Origin: Cystobacterineae bacterium
GTDB lineage: Bacteria > Myxococcota > Myxococcia > Myxococcales > Myxococcaceae
Length of the DNA: 64,000 nucleotides
Direction of reading: 5' to 3'
NCBI GenBank assembly: GCA_009781495.1
Contig: WQYA01000007.1
Coordinates: forward strand, 1-64,000
In this document: positions 17,312-26,760 of the stretch, piece after piece
Layout: each line of letters starts with the position of its first letter
Numbering within the stretch: position 1 is the first letter of the stretch
Position numbers and translations under genes: made by a program
The notes under the pieces: model-generated
The model's database searches: none
The model's input: only the letters and a program-made list of their open reading frames with translations
What the model was told of the DNA's origin: nothing

Positions 17312-17608
17312 ATTCTTTACAGCGGGGGGAACTTCTGAAAACCTAGGCTTGGTTTCGATTTTGACGGGAGAGGCTTGCCTCAAGGTTTTGCTTTAGGTTG
17401 TGGTTAGCGAGTACAGGCTTTTGAGGGGCCGAATATTTTGGGGATTTTCCCCCTGGGAGCTTTATGGGCTGGCATCATCATTTGCAAAAGCAAGGAAAGA
17501 AGCTTTTAAGCTCCGCCACTCAATTCTTTCAATGCGGCGCTGGCCGAATCCTTTGTATTTCCCGTCCCAAAGGGTTTCGTTCCACTGGGCTGCAAGTAGG
17601 GTTTCAAC
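17312..17608. other. Gene-free spacer before the RNase E/G gene
   Basis: About 297 nt without a supportable gene. It has no clear terminator hairpin with a T-run and no promoter that I would defend. Long 5' leaders are known for rne genes, where they mediate autoregulation, and this spacer is the right place for one. Confidence 0.4.
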
Positions 17609-19786
17609 ATGAGCAGTGTTCTTATCATCAACGCGACGGGACGCGAGACGCGCGTCGCATTGGTGGAGAATGGGCATATTTCGGAGTTTTATTTAGAGCG
17701 TAAAAAAGACAAAGGGATTGTCGGAAACATCTACAAAGGCAAAGTCACCCGTGTGCTTCCGGGCATGCAGGCGGCCTTTGTGGACATCGGCATCGGCAAG
17801 GCGGCCTTTCTCTATGTCAACGATGTTTTTTACGATCCGGAGTTTTCAAAATTCCACTATGAGTTGACCGAAGGGGAAAGTGACGAGGAGGTGGCCGACG
17901 TCCCTGAGGAGCCGGAGGAATCGGCTCAAGAGGAGCCGGTTGCTCTCGACGCTTTGGAGTTTTCCCCTGAGGGGCCGCAAGCCAAGGCACTGGGTTTGGC
18001 AGACGTAGCGGCGGAAATTTCTGCTGCTTTTGCAGAGGAAGCGCCTTTGTTGTTGCCGGCGGAGTTTGCCTCCGGCGAGCCGGTATTGGAGGGGGAGGGT
18101 ATTTTTTCTGTGAAGGGGGGCAGAAAGGTTGGGGGGGCCGCGCCGACGGGAGCAGAAGTCATAGCGGCCACTTTAGGGGATGCGCCGGGCTTGAGCGAAG
18201 AGGAGACGCAGCTGCGCCTGTTGGAGCGCCGTGCGGGTTTCCGTGTATTTGAAGAGCGGCGCAGCCGGCGCACGGCCAAAATTGAGGAGCTTTTGCAGGT
18301 GGGCCAAGAGGTATTGGTACAAATTTCAAAGGACCCCATCGGCACCAAAGGCGCGCGTCTGACTTCCCACATTTCCATTCCGGGCCGCCATTTGGTTTTC
18401 ATGCCGACGGTGGACCATGTCGGCATCAGCCGGCGTATCGGCAACGACAAGGAGCGTCGGCGTCTGCGGGAAATAGTGGAGCGTTTAAGGCCGCCGGGGA
18501 CGGGGTTTATTGTACGCACGGTTGCAGAGAACGTCACCCAGGAGAAGCTTGAAGCGGACATTCGTTTTCTTTTGGAGGTTTGGAAGGGGACTTTGCGTGA
18601 GAATGAGGCGCGCAAGACGCCGGGGCTGCTTCACCCGGATTTGGACCTGATTTTGCGGGCGACGCGCGACTTGTTTGCGCGGGACGTTGAGCGTTTGGTC
18701 ATTGACGATCGCGACGAATACATGCGCGTCCTGCATTTTGTTTCCGCGCAGGATGCGGCGTTGCGGGAGCGTGTTTCTCTGCACGAGAGTGGGGAGCCCA
18801 TTTTTGATGCCTATGGCATTGAGGAGGAAGTCAAGCGCGCACAACAGCGGAAGGTTTGGCTCAAGAGTGGGGGCTATCTCATTTTTGACCAAGCGGAGGC
18901 GTTGACGGCGGTAGATGTCAACTCAGGCCGCTATGTGGGGAAGAAGAGTTTAGAAGAAACCATTACCAAAATTAACGTAGAGGCGGCTAAGGAGATAGTC
19001 TACCAACTGAGGCTTCGCAACATTGGCGGCATCATTATTTGCGACTTCATTGACATGGAGAAGTCTCAAAACCGCGACAAAGTTTTCAAAGCTTTGCAGG
19101 AGGCCTTGGGGAGGGACAAGGCGAAGACGAACGTATTGCGTATTTCAGAGTTAGGGCTTGTGGAGATGACGCGCAAACGTGTACGCGAATCCATAGGCCG
19201 GGTTGTCTATGAGGATTGCGCCTATTGTGACGGCCAAGGCTATGTGAAGACGATTACGACGGTGGCCTATGAAATTTTTCGGGAGTTGCGTCGTTTTGCC
19301 AGCGCGCTCAAGGACCCGACGCTGGTCATCCACTGCAATATGGACGTTGCGAGTTTGCTGTTAGGGGAGGAGCGAGGGGAGTTACGCCACCTAATGGATA
19401 GGCTTAACAAGTCCATTTATGTACGAGGGCAACACAACTACCACCGCGAGCAATATGACATTTATGCGCGCTCCACGCTGGGCCCGGAGCACAGAATAGC
19501 TTCTTCGCGGGAGCATTTGGAGAATGCCAGCAGCTATGGCGCCCCCAAGCCCAGCCGCCACGCAGAGGGCCGTCATTCAGAGAGTCGCCATTCAGAAGGG
19601 CGTTCTACAGAGGGGCATGAGCGTGGCGCCAAGCGAAGCTCCAACCGTGAGCGCTCACGCAGGGATGCGCGCAAACCTTCCAGGCGTCCTGGGGAAGGCC
19701 GAGCTGCTGCTTCAGCGGAAACGGAGAGGACGCACAAGTCGGAGCGGGAGCGGGCGCGTGGGAAGGACGAACCCTCCTATGAATAA
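17609..19786 (+). CDS. Ribonuclease E/G family endoribonuclease
   Basis: A 725-aa protein. The S1 RNA-binding domain begins at about 37 (GNIYKGKVTRVLPGMQAAFVD) but is interrupted by an acidic/Ala-rich insertion of roughly 120 residues (about 90-215). It resumes at VGQEVLVQISKDPIGTKGARLT. The catalytic aspartates are D436 (TAVDVNSG) and D479 (IICDFID), 43 residues apart as in E. coli RNase E, and the zinc-link cysteines C537 and C540 (CAYCDGQG) follow. The C-terminal tail (about 640-725) is rich in Arg, Ser, Glu and His and looks disordered. The enzyme cuts single-stranded RNA in mRNA decay and rRNA maturation. Length falls between RNase G (about 490) and E. coli RNase E (about 1060), so I leave out a symbol. 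Confidence 0.92.
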   Translation: MSSVLIINATGRETRVALVENGHISEFYLERKKDKGIVGNIYKGKVTRVLPGMQAAFVDIGIGKAAFLYVNDVFYDPEFSKFHYELTEGESDEEVADVPEEPEESAQEEPVALDALEFSPEGPQAKALGLADVAAEISAAFAEEAPLLLPAEFASGEPVLEGEGIFSVKGGRKVGGAAPTGAEVIAATLGDAPGLSEEETQLRLLERRAGFRVFEERRSRRTAKIEELLQVGQEVLVQISKDPIGTKGARLTSHISIPGRHLVFMPTVDHVGISRRIGNDKERRRLREIVERLRPPGTGFIVRTVAENVTQEKLEADIRFLLEVWKGTLRENEARKTPGLLHPDLDLILRATRDLFARDVERLVIDDRDEYMRVLHFVSAQDAALRERVSLHESGEPIFDAYGIEEEVKRAQQRKVWLKSGGYLIFDQAEALTAVDVNSGRYVGKKSLEETITKINVEAAKEIVYQLRLRNIGGIIICDFIDMEKSQNRDKVFKALQEALGRDKAKTNVLRISELGLVEMTRKRVRESIGRVVYEDCAYCDGQGYVKTITTVAYEIFRELRRFASALKDPTLVIHCNMDVASLLLGEERGELRHLMDRLNKSIYVRGQHNYHREQYDIYARSTLGPEHRIASSREHLENASSYGAPKPSRHAEGRHSESRHSEGRSTEGHERGAKRSSNRERSRRDARKPSRRPGEGRAAASAETERTHKSERERARGKDEPSYE

Positions 19787-19851
19787 AATGTTAAAACCCT
19801 GACGCTTGCAGTGTTGAGCTGCGGTTGGCAGCCTCTTTCCAGGAGGAGCGT

Positions 19852-21081
19852 TTGTTTGTCGAAATCCGAAAATTTATTCGTGCGCTTAGGCAAGGCGCTT
19901 CGAAGCAAGGTGGGCATGGGATGGTGGTTTCTGCGGGCCATCTCACCTTCATTTCCTTGGTATCTCTGATGCCTTTGTTGGGCATGGCGCTGGGGATTAT
20001 TCAATGGTTTTATGGGCCACGGTTTTCCGCGTGGTTTGTGCAGCTGGTAGAAGGCGTGGTTGCGCCGGGGATGCACGCGAAGTCCGAGGCCATTTTGCAG
20101 CGGTTTTTTTCAACTTTTTCATCTGCAGCCTTGAGCTCCGTATCGTTTTTCTTTTTGTTGGTGTCTGCGGTGGCCTTGTTGCAGCACCTGGAAGCCGCCT
20201 TCAACGAAATTTGGGGGACTTCCAAGCGCAAGCACTATTGGGCGAGGGGTTTTTCCTATTCAGCGGTATTGTTGTTAGGCCCGGTAGCCCTAGGGGTATT
20301 GTTATCCGGGAGCGTTGTTTTTAGGCGTTTATTAGAGAAGTGGGAGGGCCCCTGGCTTTCCCTCATGGGCTGGGGGGTTTCCATTTTTCTGGTATTGGGG
20401 GGTCTTGTTTTTCTCTACCGTTTTTTACCGCAGGTAGCGGTTTCATGGAGGGCGGCATTTTTAGGGGCCCTAGGGGCGGGTATTTTATGGGAGTTGGCCC
20501 GTCTTCTCTACCAGAGTGTGGCCCGCAGTTTCTACCAAGCCAATGTGGTATGGGGCTCTTTAGGGGCCTTGCCCCTCTTCCTGACGTGGCTCTACCTCTC
20601 CTGGTATATTTTGTTATTGGGGGCGCGTTTTGCCTATGCTTGGGAGCACCGGAATTTCCAAGAGGCCTTCAAGCGTCTGCACATGAACCCACGAGCCTAT
20701 GAGTTGATTGGCGTAAGGATTGCGAAGGAATTTTCGATAGTAGGGAGTGGGACGGACGAGTTTTCGCCCTTGACTTTGGGGTTGTTGGCCAAGCGTTTAA
20801 AGCTTCCCAAACAGAGGGTAGAGGAGGTGGTACAACTGCTATTAAACGCAGAGGTACTGGAGTGGGGGCAAAAAGAAGCGCTTTTGCCCACCAAACCCCT
20901 GGCAGAATTGACATTAGCTGATATCAGTTTGGCCGTTGGAGCCATGCCGTCCGTCTATAGACACGTTTCCGGAGAAACACAGCCTTCCATTGCGGAAATA
21001 GAAAAGTTGTTTTTTTCCATAGATGAGGACAGCCTAAGTCGGCTAAGAGGCATGAGTTGGGCGGCTTTGGCGAATTTATAA
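19852..21081 (+). CDS. YihY/BrkB family inner-membrane protein
   Basis: This protein of about 409 aa is started at TTG 19852, five bases after GGAGG; an earlier TTG at 19825 has no ribosome binding site. The YihY/BrkB domain covers about 15-275 with six hydrophobic helices and the family pattern HLTFISLVSLMPLLG, LQHLEAAFNEIWGT and a LYLSWYILLLGARFAYAWEH ending. The remaining C-terminal part (about 290-409) is soluble and looks like a winged-helix-type tail (SPLTLGLLAKRLKLPKQRVEEV). Function of the family is unsettled; it was once called ribonuclease BN in error. Confidence 0.85.
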   Translation: MFVEIRKFIRALRQGASKQGGHGMVVSAGHLTFISLVSLMPLLGMALGIIQWFYGPRFSAWFVQLVEGVVAPGMHAKSEAILQRFFSTFSSAALSSVSFFFLLVSAVALLQHLEAAFNEIWGTSKRKHYWARGFSYSAVLLLGPVALGVLLSGSVVFRRLLEKWEGPWLSLMGWGVSIFLVLGGLVFLYRFLPQVAVSWRAAFLGALGAGILWELARLLYQSVARSFYQANVVWGSLGALPLFLTWLYLSWYILLLGARFAYAWEHRNFQEAFKRLHMNPRAYELIGVRIAKEFSIVGSGTDEFSPLTLGLLAKRLKLPKQRVEEVVQLLLNAEVLEWGQKEALLPTKPLAELTLADISLAVGAMPSVYRHVSGETQPSIAEIEKLFFSIDEDSLSRLRGMSWAALANL

Positions 21082-21161
21082 AAAAGCCTTTCTTTTTGTG
21101 CAGCTTTCGTGCAGGTTTGGTTTTGGTGCATTGAGTTTTGAAAAACCAGTGAGAAACGGCG

Positions 21162-21470
21162 ATGTTGAAATCCGATATAGTGAACAAATTGGTAGAAGAC
21201 AGGAAAATGACTTTGAAGCAGGCAGAAGCCACCGTCGAGACGATTTTTGGCTCGATGCAGGAGGCGCTGATTCGAGGTGAAAACATAGAGATTCGAGGTT
21301 TTGGCGCCTTCCATACCAAGGAATATGGCGGCTACCAGGGGCGCAACCCCAAAACGGGCGAGACGATTCCTGTCAAGCCCAAACGTGGCCTTTTGTTCCG
21401 CACGGGCAAAGAGTTGAAGGAGCGCATCAACCGGGCAGGCGCGCTGAGGGATGCTTCCTCCGACGAATAG
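21162..21470 (+). CDS. Integration host factor/HU family DNA-binding protein
   Basis: A 102-aa protein of typical IHF/HU size. It starts MLKSDIVNKLVEDRKMTLKQ and contains the family signature IEIRGFGAFHTKEYGGYQGR followed by NPKTGETIPVKPKRGLLFRTGKEL in the DNA-binding arm region. The RNPKTG arm tip bears the Pro that intercalates DNA in this family. Features such as GENIEIRGFGAF are closer to the IHF beta subunit, but one sequence cannot decide alpha, beta or HU. It bends DNA and would help organise the nucleoid or regulatory complexes. It lies 80 nt after the BrkB gene with a T-rich leader. Confidence 0.92.
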   Translation: MLKSDIVNKLVEDRKMTLKQAEATVETIFGSMQEALIRGENIEIRGFGAFHTKEYGGYQGRNPKTGETIPVKPKRGLLFRTGKELKERINRAGALRDASSDE

Positions 21471-21762
21471 GCCGCTTTGTTGAAAAAAATGGGTTGAAGT
21501 CCACTGTACTCCGTCCAGCTCGCGGGTTGTGGCCCAAAGTGTTGCTCTTGGGCGGGGTATGTGGCAAGCGAGGCTTTTGTGAGGGGCGTGCGCTGAGGCG
21601 CATGACCCGAACAAAAATGAGCCTTAAGCCCTAGGGTGGCCCAATGAAACACCCCCCCACTTCATTCCGCTTGACTTTGTCCCCGTTTCGTTGGGGGCCT
21701 GCCCAAAGAAATTTTCAGAGGGGCTTGCCTTGTGTTAGGCACAATGGAATAAAGAAGAAAGC

Positions 21763-22530
21763 ATGAGTGATGGACTGCAAATACCAGAGCACCTCTGGAG
21801 TATTTTAGAGTTGATGGAACAGGAGATGGGCGTCCCCAAAAGCAGCCTGGTATGCCAGGCTGTTTTTACCTTGGCGCGTCTCAATGGCTATGTGGTTGCC
21901 GGGCAAGTGCCTTTGCACAGCATCGCTGTGGAGCCTGAGCCTCAAAAGCTGAGTGCCCAGAGACGTGAGGAGCCCGTTGTACCTCCTTTGGCGCCTCCCA
22001 GTACGCGCAAACTCATTGAGGATACGTCTTCAAGGCCTCTGTCTGCCCACCCTACGCCCTTAAGGGAAGAGGCTACCCCAAGCCGCCCCTTGAATATCTC
22101 CCCCCCCTCGCATTTTGAAGAGCCTTTGTTGCACGACGAGGAAGAAGAGCTGCGCGAGGAGGAAGAAGACGAGAGCACCTATGCGGAGGCTGGGGTTGAG
22201 CCTGAACTCTATATGGCCATTCCCGGGAAAGAGCCCATGCGCATAGAAGGAGACGAATTCATCATCGGCCGCGGAAAAACCTGCGACTGTGTCATCGAAT
22301 CCAACCGCGTCTCAAGGCAACATGCCCGGATTACCCGCGAAGGGGATACCTTCTTTCTGGAAGACCTCAATTCTTCGAATGGGACTTTCTTTGTCAGAAA
22401 GCAGGAAGGCTTTGGAAAGAAACAAGAAAACTTTGACAAGGAACATGAAAAAATCACCACGCGCCAAAGCATTTCCAACGAAGACGAATTTATCTTCGGT
22501 ACGGAGCGGGTTATTTTCTATGTACAATAG
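21763..22530 (+). CDS. FHA-domain protein
   Basis: A 255-aa protein. An N-terminal helical part (about 1-50, DGLQIPEHLWSILELMEQEM) resembles a short ribbon-helix-helix-like or helical bundle. A Pro/Glu-rich acidic linker (about 52-145) follows, then one FHA domain (about 150-255) with the phosphothreonine-binding loop pattern GRGKTCDCVIESNRVSRQHA and EDLNSSNGTF. FHA domains bind phospho-Thr peptides, so it is probably a reader for a Ser/Thr kinase. It is followed by a second FHA protein 163 nt downstream and then by the Tad-like cluster. Confidence 0.85.
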   Translation: MSDGLQIPEHLWSILELMEQEMGVPKSSLVCQAVFTLARLNGYVVAGQVPLHSIAVEPEPQKLSAQRREEPVVPPLAPPSTRKLIEDTSSRPLSAHPTPLREEATPSRPLNISPPSHFEEPLLHDEEEELREEEEDESTYAEAGVEPELYMAIPGKEPMRIEGDEFIIGRGKTCDCVIESNRVSRQHARITREGDTFFLEDLNSSNGTFFVRKQEGFGKKQENFDKEHEKITTRQSISNEDEFIFGTERVIFYVQ

Positions 22531-22693
22531 CCGGCCGCTTACCCCGCCTTGCTCAGGTTTTGTTGCCCCTCCACCGAAGTTCCCCCCCCGGCCCCCTCCC
22601 TGGGGAGGCTTCAAAGAAACACATCCACGGCGAAATTGCTTGGCCTCTATAAAGAAACTTGACCTTCGATACTGAAACGTATTCTTTGTTCCA

Positions 22694-24154
22694 GTGGGTT
22701 TTATTCTAACGATAAAATCGGGCGCCATTGAGGGCAGTGAGTTTGTGTTTGAAGACGGTGGTGAAGCCCGTATTGGCCGTACGCAAGGAAACGATGTTGT
22801 TGTCCACGACAATGAGGCATCGCGGAGCCATGCGCGTGTTTTTGAAACCGATGAAGGTTGTTTTATCGAAGATTTGGGCAGTGCGAATGGAACATTTCTC
22901 AATGGCAAAGAGCTTCAAGAGCTTTCTCTGTTGTATTCTGGAGATGTCATCGGTGTTGGCAGCGGGGAGTTGATTTTTTGGAACCAGGAGGCCAATGCCG
23001 CCCCAAAATCTGCTTCTCCTGAAGGGGGCGAAGAAAGCACCGTCATTAAGTCCGTTGAAGAATTGGAAGCAGAGCGTCAGGCGCAATCCGCATTGGCGCT
23101 TGCCGCACGTGCCCCGAAGCAACCTGTGCGGCAAAGTGTGGCCCCCAAGCCCGCTCGTTTGGCTCCTGCAACCAGGCGAAGGGGCGAAGCCGCCGCGCCC
23201 GAGTCCGCCGCGGAGCGTGCGCGCAAGCAGCGTGAAGCGCAGAAAAGCTTTTGGGGCAGGCTTCAATATGCGTTTTTAACCTTAAACCCCAAAAAACGCC
23301 TTGTGGCGCTTGTGGGTTTGGCTGCAACAGGCCTGGTTGTTTTGGCTGGGATGTTTTTTCTCTTCTATTCAGGGGGAGCTCGGAGCGGCCCGACTCATGA
23401 GCCCAAGAAGTTGGTGGAAGGCAAGCAGCCCATTGAAGACAGCTTTGGCTGGGGCCCAGGGGTGACGTGGCCCAACGTGGATTCCAAGCAATTTGAGTTT
23501 CATCCCATTGCCCCCGGAAAAATGGTGGCGGTTATCCGCTATCAAGCCAAGGACATTTCGGCAGAAGAAGTCAGCATTCAATTCAACAACGTCAGTCTTG
23601 GCTTTGTTCCTGCGGATACGATGGATGTGGATACGCGGGAAAACGAAAAGGTAGTCCCCTATCAGCTGATACACAATGATGAAACCAACATTCTTGTGTT
23701 TGACAATGTGCGCAACCCTCCTGGAAAAGACACCTGGCGTATTTGGGGAATAGCCATAGAAATTGAGCCCATCCCCTCCTTTGCGAGCATGGACGAAGCG
23801 CGCACAGACATTGCGCGAGCCATGCAAACCGCCAAACAATCCTATGACGCAAGGAACATTGCCCCTGGAAACCTCTATAGGGCTTGGAAGGCCTATCGCC
23901 GGGCCTGGCTTATTGAGGAGTCGCTGGAGACCAAAGACATTCAAGAATATGAGTTTATTTTAGCCAAATACAAAGAGATTCGGTTTGAATTGGACAAGCT
24001 GTGCTCCAAATATATTCTTGAATTTAAGACGGCCTATAACACAACGAGCAATTCGGATCGCCTGATGGGGGTTTTGAAAGAGATTCTCCAATATTTTCCG
24101 GAGCCTGCTCATCGTTGCCATCGCATAGCAAAGCAAGCCCTCGACAATTTCTGA
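22694..24154 (+). CDS. FHA-domain membrane protein
   Basis: A 486-aa protein, started at GTG 22694; the ribosome binding site is weak, so the start is moderately sure. An N-terminal FHA domain (about 1-100) has GRTQGNDVVVHDNEASRSHA and EDLGSANGTFLNGK. A basic Ala-rich linker follows, then one membrane helix (about 198-220, LVALVGLAATGLVVLAGMFF). The C-terminal extracytoplasmic part (about 245-486) has no family that I recognise, with a helical end. The topology puts a phospho-Thr reader in the cytoplasm and a sensor or assembly domain outside. Its position before TadE/TadG-like genes suggests a role linking Ser/Thr phosphorylation to that surface apparatus. Confidence 0.82.
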   Translation: MGFILTIKSGAIEGSEFVFEDGGEARIGRTQGNDVVVHDNEASRSHARVFETDEGCFIEDLGSANGTFLNGKELQELSLLYSGDVIGVGSGELIFWNQEANAAPKSASPEGGEESTVIKSVEELEAERQAQSALALAARAPKQPVRQSVAPKPARLAPATRRRGEAAAPESAAERARKQREAQKSFWGRLQYAFLTLNPKKRLVALVGLAATGLVVLAGMFFLFYSGGARSGPTHEPKKLVEGKQPIEDSFGWGPGVTWPNVDSKQFEFHPIAPGKMVAVIRYQAKDISAEEVSIQFNNVSLGFVPADTMDVDTRENEKVVPYQLIHNDETNILVFDNVRNPPGKDTWRIWGIAIEIEPIPSFASMDEARTDIARAMQTAKQSYDARNIAPGNLYRAWKAYRRAWLIEESLETKDIQEYEFILAKYKEIRFELDKLCSKYILEFKTAYNTTSNSDRLMGVLKEILQYFPEPAHRCHRIAKQALDNF

Positions 24155-24235
24155 ACAAAGGCCGCCCATCGGTCAACCTGACGCCCGTCGCAATTTTCTT
24201 GTAGGGCTGACGAGAATACAGAAGAAGGAGAAGCC

Positions 24236-25084
24236 ATGAGCCAAAGCCGGACAAGGAGAAGGCGGTGGCGGCTGGGGCAGGTAGCTGTGGAGACGGCGAT
24301 TGTGATGCCGTTGTTTGTGTTTTTGATTTTGGGCATTCTGCAATTGGCCCTGATGCACCAGGCGCGCTCCATGGTGAAATATGCAGCGTTTAAGGCGGCG
24401 CGCGCGGGCATTTTGCACCACGCAGACACCCACAACGACGGCAGCAACACGATGGAGATGGCGGCATTGGCCGTGCTGCTTCCCGTTATCAGCCAGAACG
24501 TAGGAGGGCCAGAAGGGGGAGAGGTGATTCACAGGACAAGAACTTCTACGGATTATGGCCAGAAGATGGGGCAGCAGCATTTTCAGAACAACCAATTTCC
24601 GGAGGCCAACCTGAAATACGTCCAGGTTGACATTTGTGCTCCGCTTCAAGACCAAGCCCAGGCGCACGCAAATGCCATAACGCCAAACGGGCACCTTTCT
24701 TTTGACTGGCCCATGGATGCCGGCGTGGGATGGCAGGCGTTTTCGGCAAGCAAGCTCGCGGTACAGGTAACCTTAAATTATAGGATGATGATTCCTTTTG
24801 CAGACATGGTGCTTTGGTACATGTTTCGTGAGCCGGTGGATGCGCAACAACAACGTGACGTCCTCTATAGGGATGTGCTGCGAATGAACGGCGAGAAGGA
24901 GCCCCAGCAAAATGTCGACGAAACCATTCGGCAGTTGGCAAGCCAGAGGATTTATGTCGTGCCCATTCGCGCCAACTATGCGCTGCGCATGCAGTCGGAT
25001 TTGGTTGTGAGCAGGTTGCCCACCCAAAACCGTTGTGTGTTTCCCAGAGATGTTGCGCCGAACGCCTCACAGAATGGAAATTGA
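24236..25084 (+). CDS. TadE-like pseudopilin family protein
   Basis: A 282-aa protein with a basic N-terminus (MSQSRTRRRRWRLG) and a class III-type helix GQVAVETAIVMPLFVFLILG (about 14-33), the TadE signature with the conserved Glu after the Gly. The rest is extracytoplasmic and larger than typical TadE (about 150-200 aa). TadE/TadF proteins are minor pseudopilins of Tad/Flp pili. It opens a run of five genes of this type on one strand, with 26 nt to the next gene. Confidence 0.75.
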   Translation: MSQSRTRRRRWRLGQVAVETAIVMPLFVFLILGILQLALMHQARSMVKYAAFKAARAGILHHADTHNDGSNTMEMAALAVLLPVISQNVGGPEGGEVIHRTRTSTDYGQKMGQQHFQNNQFPEANLKYVQVDICAPLQDQAQAHANAITPNGHLSFDWPMDAGVGWQAFSASKLAVQVTLNYRMMIPFADMVLWYMFREPVDAQQQRDVLYRDVLRMNGEKEPQQNVDETIRQLASQRIYVVPIRANYALRMQSDLVVSRLPTQNRCVFPRDVAPNASQNGN

Positions 25085-25110
25085 ATGGCGTGTTTTTTTG
25101 AGGAGAAGTT

Positions 25111-26760
25111 GTGAAACCCAAAGCTTTGAGAGAGACAGAAACCTGGCAGCAGCGAAAGGGGCTTGCTCAAAGGCGGCGCCACAGGAGGGGGCAGGCCATG
25201 GCCCTGGGGTGTGTGACGATGTTGTTGTTGGCCACTTCGTTGATGATGAGTTTTTCCATTGCGAATGCGGTGCATGAGCGCATTCGCCTTCAGTCGCATG
25301 CCGATGCGATGGCTTTTTCAATGGCCGTGGTTGAAGCGCGCGCCATGAATTATTTGGCCTATTCCAACCGGGCCATTGCGGCGGCTTTTGTGTCGATGAC
25401 CAGCGTCCATGCCTATGCGGCGATTGTCGATTCCTCCGTGCCTTTGATGAACGCTGGGCTCTGGGCTATGTTCATGTCCACTGTCAAGGAATGGCAGAGC
25501 TGTGATCTCCCATCTGATCCTAAACACTGCATAGACGCTGGCATTATATTCGCGACGCGAGTCCCCCCCTATTTGAGCTCCATTAAAAAATACGAAGGAA
25601 ATCTGAGCGACATTGAACAACCGCTCAAGGATGCGGTACGGTCTTTTGTGGATTTGGCCGATGAGATTCATGCATCTCAACAAGACATGGTGAGAAGCAC
25701 CGAGCCTTTTCTGAATGGGAGACAGCTGGACGCATTGAGGCTCAACAATGCCCCCTGTGCCGGACAACTCCATGCGGCGGTGGGCCAGCTCAATGTGGTT
25801 GAGTTTGCCTGTGCTTTGGAAGGCTCTGCCTTGGATAACATCGCCGCCAATGGAGCTTGTCCGAGAAGCTCGGAAGTGGACAACCGCCGCCGCATTATGA
25901 GCAATGTGGTGAACGCGGCACGCCCGGAGTTTTTGCGCACAATACATTGGCGGACCCCCCTCGGAGCCAATAGCGGCCCAGAATTTTTCGACAGGAATTT
26001 TTTGCAGGAACTCATGAAAGATGACCCTGACCCCGAGGGGGATGGCTCGGGAACGAACTATCCCGTGGAGGGTTGGCTGACCGACAATATTTGCAATGCT
26101 GCCGACCATTTGTCCCTGGGAAGCGCTTCGTGTGCACAGGCAGGAGGAGGCACATACATCTCCTTTGGTTCGGTGATTGACAAGCCGGGAAGCTCTACGG
26201 CGGGCGATGCTATTGTTGCCTCAAGTCAAAGCGGCGGGGCGCACACCGTTCCGGGTGAAGAAGGGCAACATCCTGAATATAGGGGGTTGTTTAGCCAAAA
26301 TGAGCCTTGTACGAACACGGGCAACTGTTTCATCAACTATCGTTTGGACAATGAAGGCAATGGCTGGGGGCAGCCCGCCGTCTATGCGCATATTGAGCAG
26401 CCTCTTCAAAATTCAACCACGCAACAGAACACCTGCAACGACCAAAGGCAGCATTGGGCGGTGACGGATGGGAGCAGCATCGACATGGATGGAGGACACC
26501 CCAACAGACAAGGGCGGCTGGTGTTTATACCCAGCCGAAATGGGGTAGCCGTCAGCAAGGCCCTGGTTTATTTTCACCGCATGGATGATTGGGTTTTCCC
26601 CCCCAATTTGTTCGACCCCTATTGGCGCGCCAAGCTGCATCCCTTTGCCCGCAACGAAATGGCCGATGTCCTGCGTGCAGCCGGGCATGGCGATGTGGAG
26701 TTGGCCAGCAACGACGGTGTTCCCATTGAGGGCAACCGCGAGGCAAGGAGAAGAAAATGA
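25111..26760 (+). CDS. TadG-like membrane-anchored pilus-assembly-type protein
   Basis: A 549-aa protein starting at GTG 25111 with GAGGAGAAG upstream. A basic N-terminus is followed by RRGQAMALGCVTMLLLATSL, one membrane helix near 25-50, which is the TadG pattern of a GQ-containing pilin-like helix. The helical segment RIRLQSHADAMAFSMAVVEA is typical for proteins annotated as pilus assembly TadG. The long extracytoplasmic domain has paired Cys. No von Willebrand domain, common in some TadG proteins, is evident. Its stop overlaps the next start by four bases (ATGA). Confidence 0.65.
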   Translation: MKPKALRETETWQQRKGLAQRRRHRRGQAMALGCVTMLLLATSLMMSFSIANAVHERIRLQSHADAMAFSMAVVEARAMNYLAYSNRAIAAAFVSMTSVHAYAAIVDSSVPLMNAGLWAMFMSTVKEWQSCDLPSDPKHCIDAGIIFATRVPPYLSSIKKYEGNLSDIEQPLKDAVRSFVDLADEIHASQQDMVRSTEPFLNGRQLDALRLNNAPCAGQLHAAVGQLNVVEFACALEGSALDNIAANGACPRSSEVDNRRRIMSNVVNAARPEFLRTIHWRTPLGANSGPEFFDRNFLQELMKDDPDPEGDGSGTNYPVEGWLTDNICNAADHLSLGSASCAQAGGGTYISFGSVIDKPGSSTAGDAIVASSQSGGAHTVPGEEGQHPEYRGLFSQNEPCTNTGNCFINYRLDNEGNGWGQPAVYAHIEQPLQNSTTQQNTCNDQRQHWAVTDGSSIDMDGGHPNRQGRLVFIPSRNGVAVSKALVYFHRMDDWVFPPNLFDPYWRAKLHPFARNEMADVLRAAGHGDVELASNDGVPIEGNREARRRK

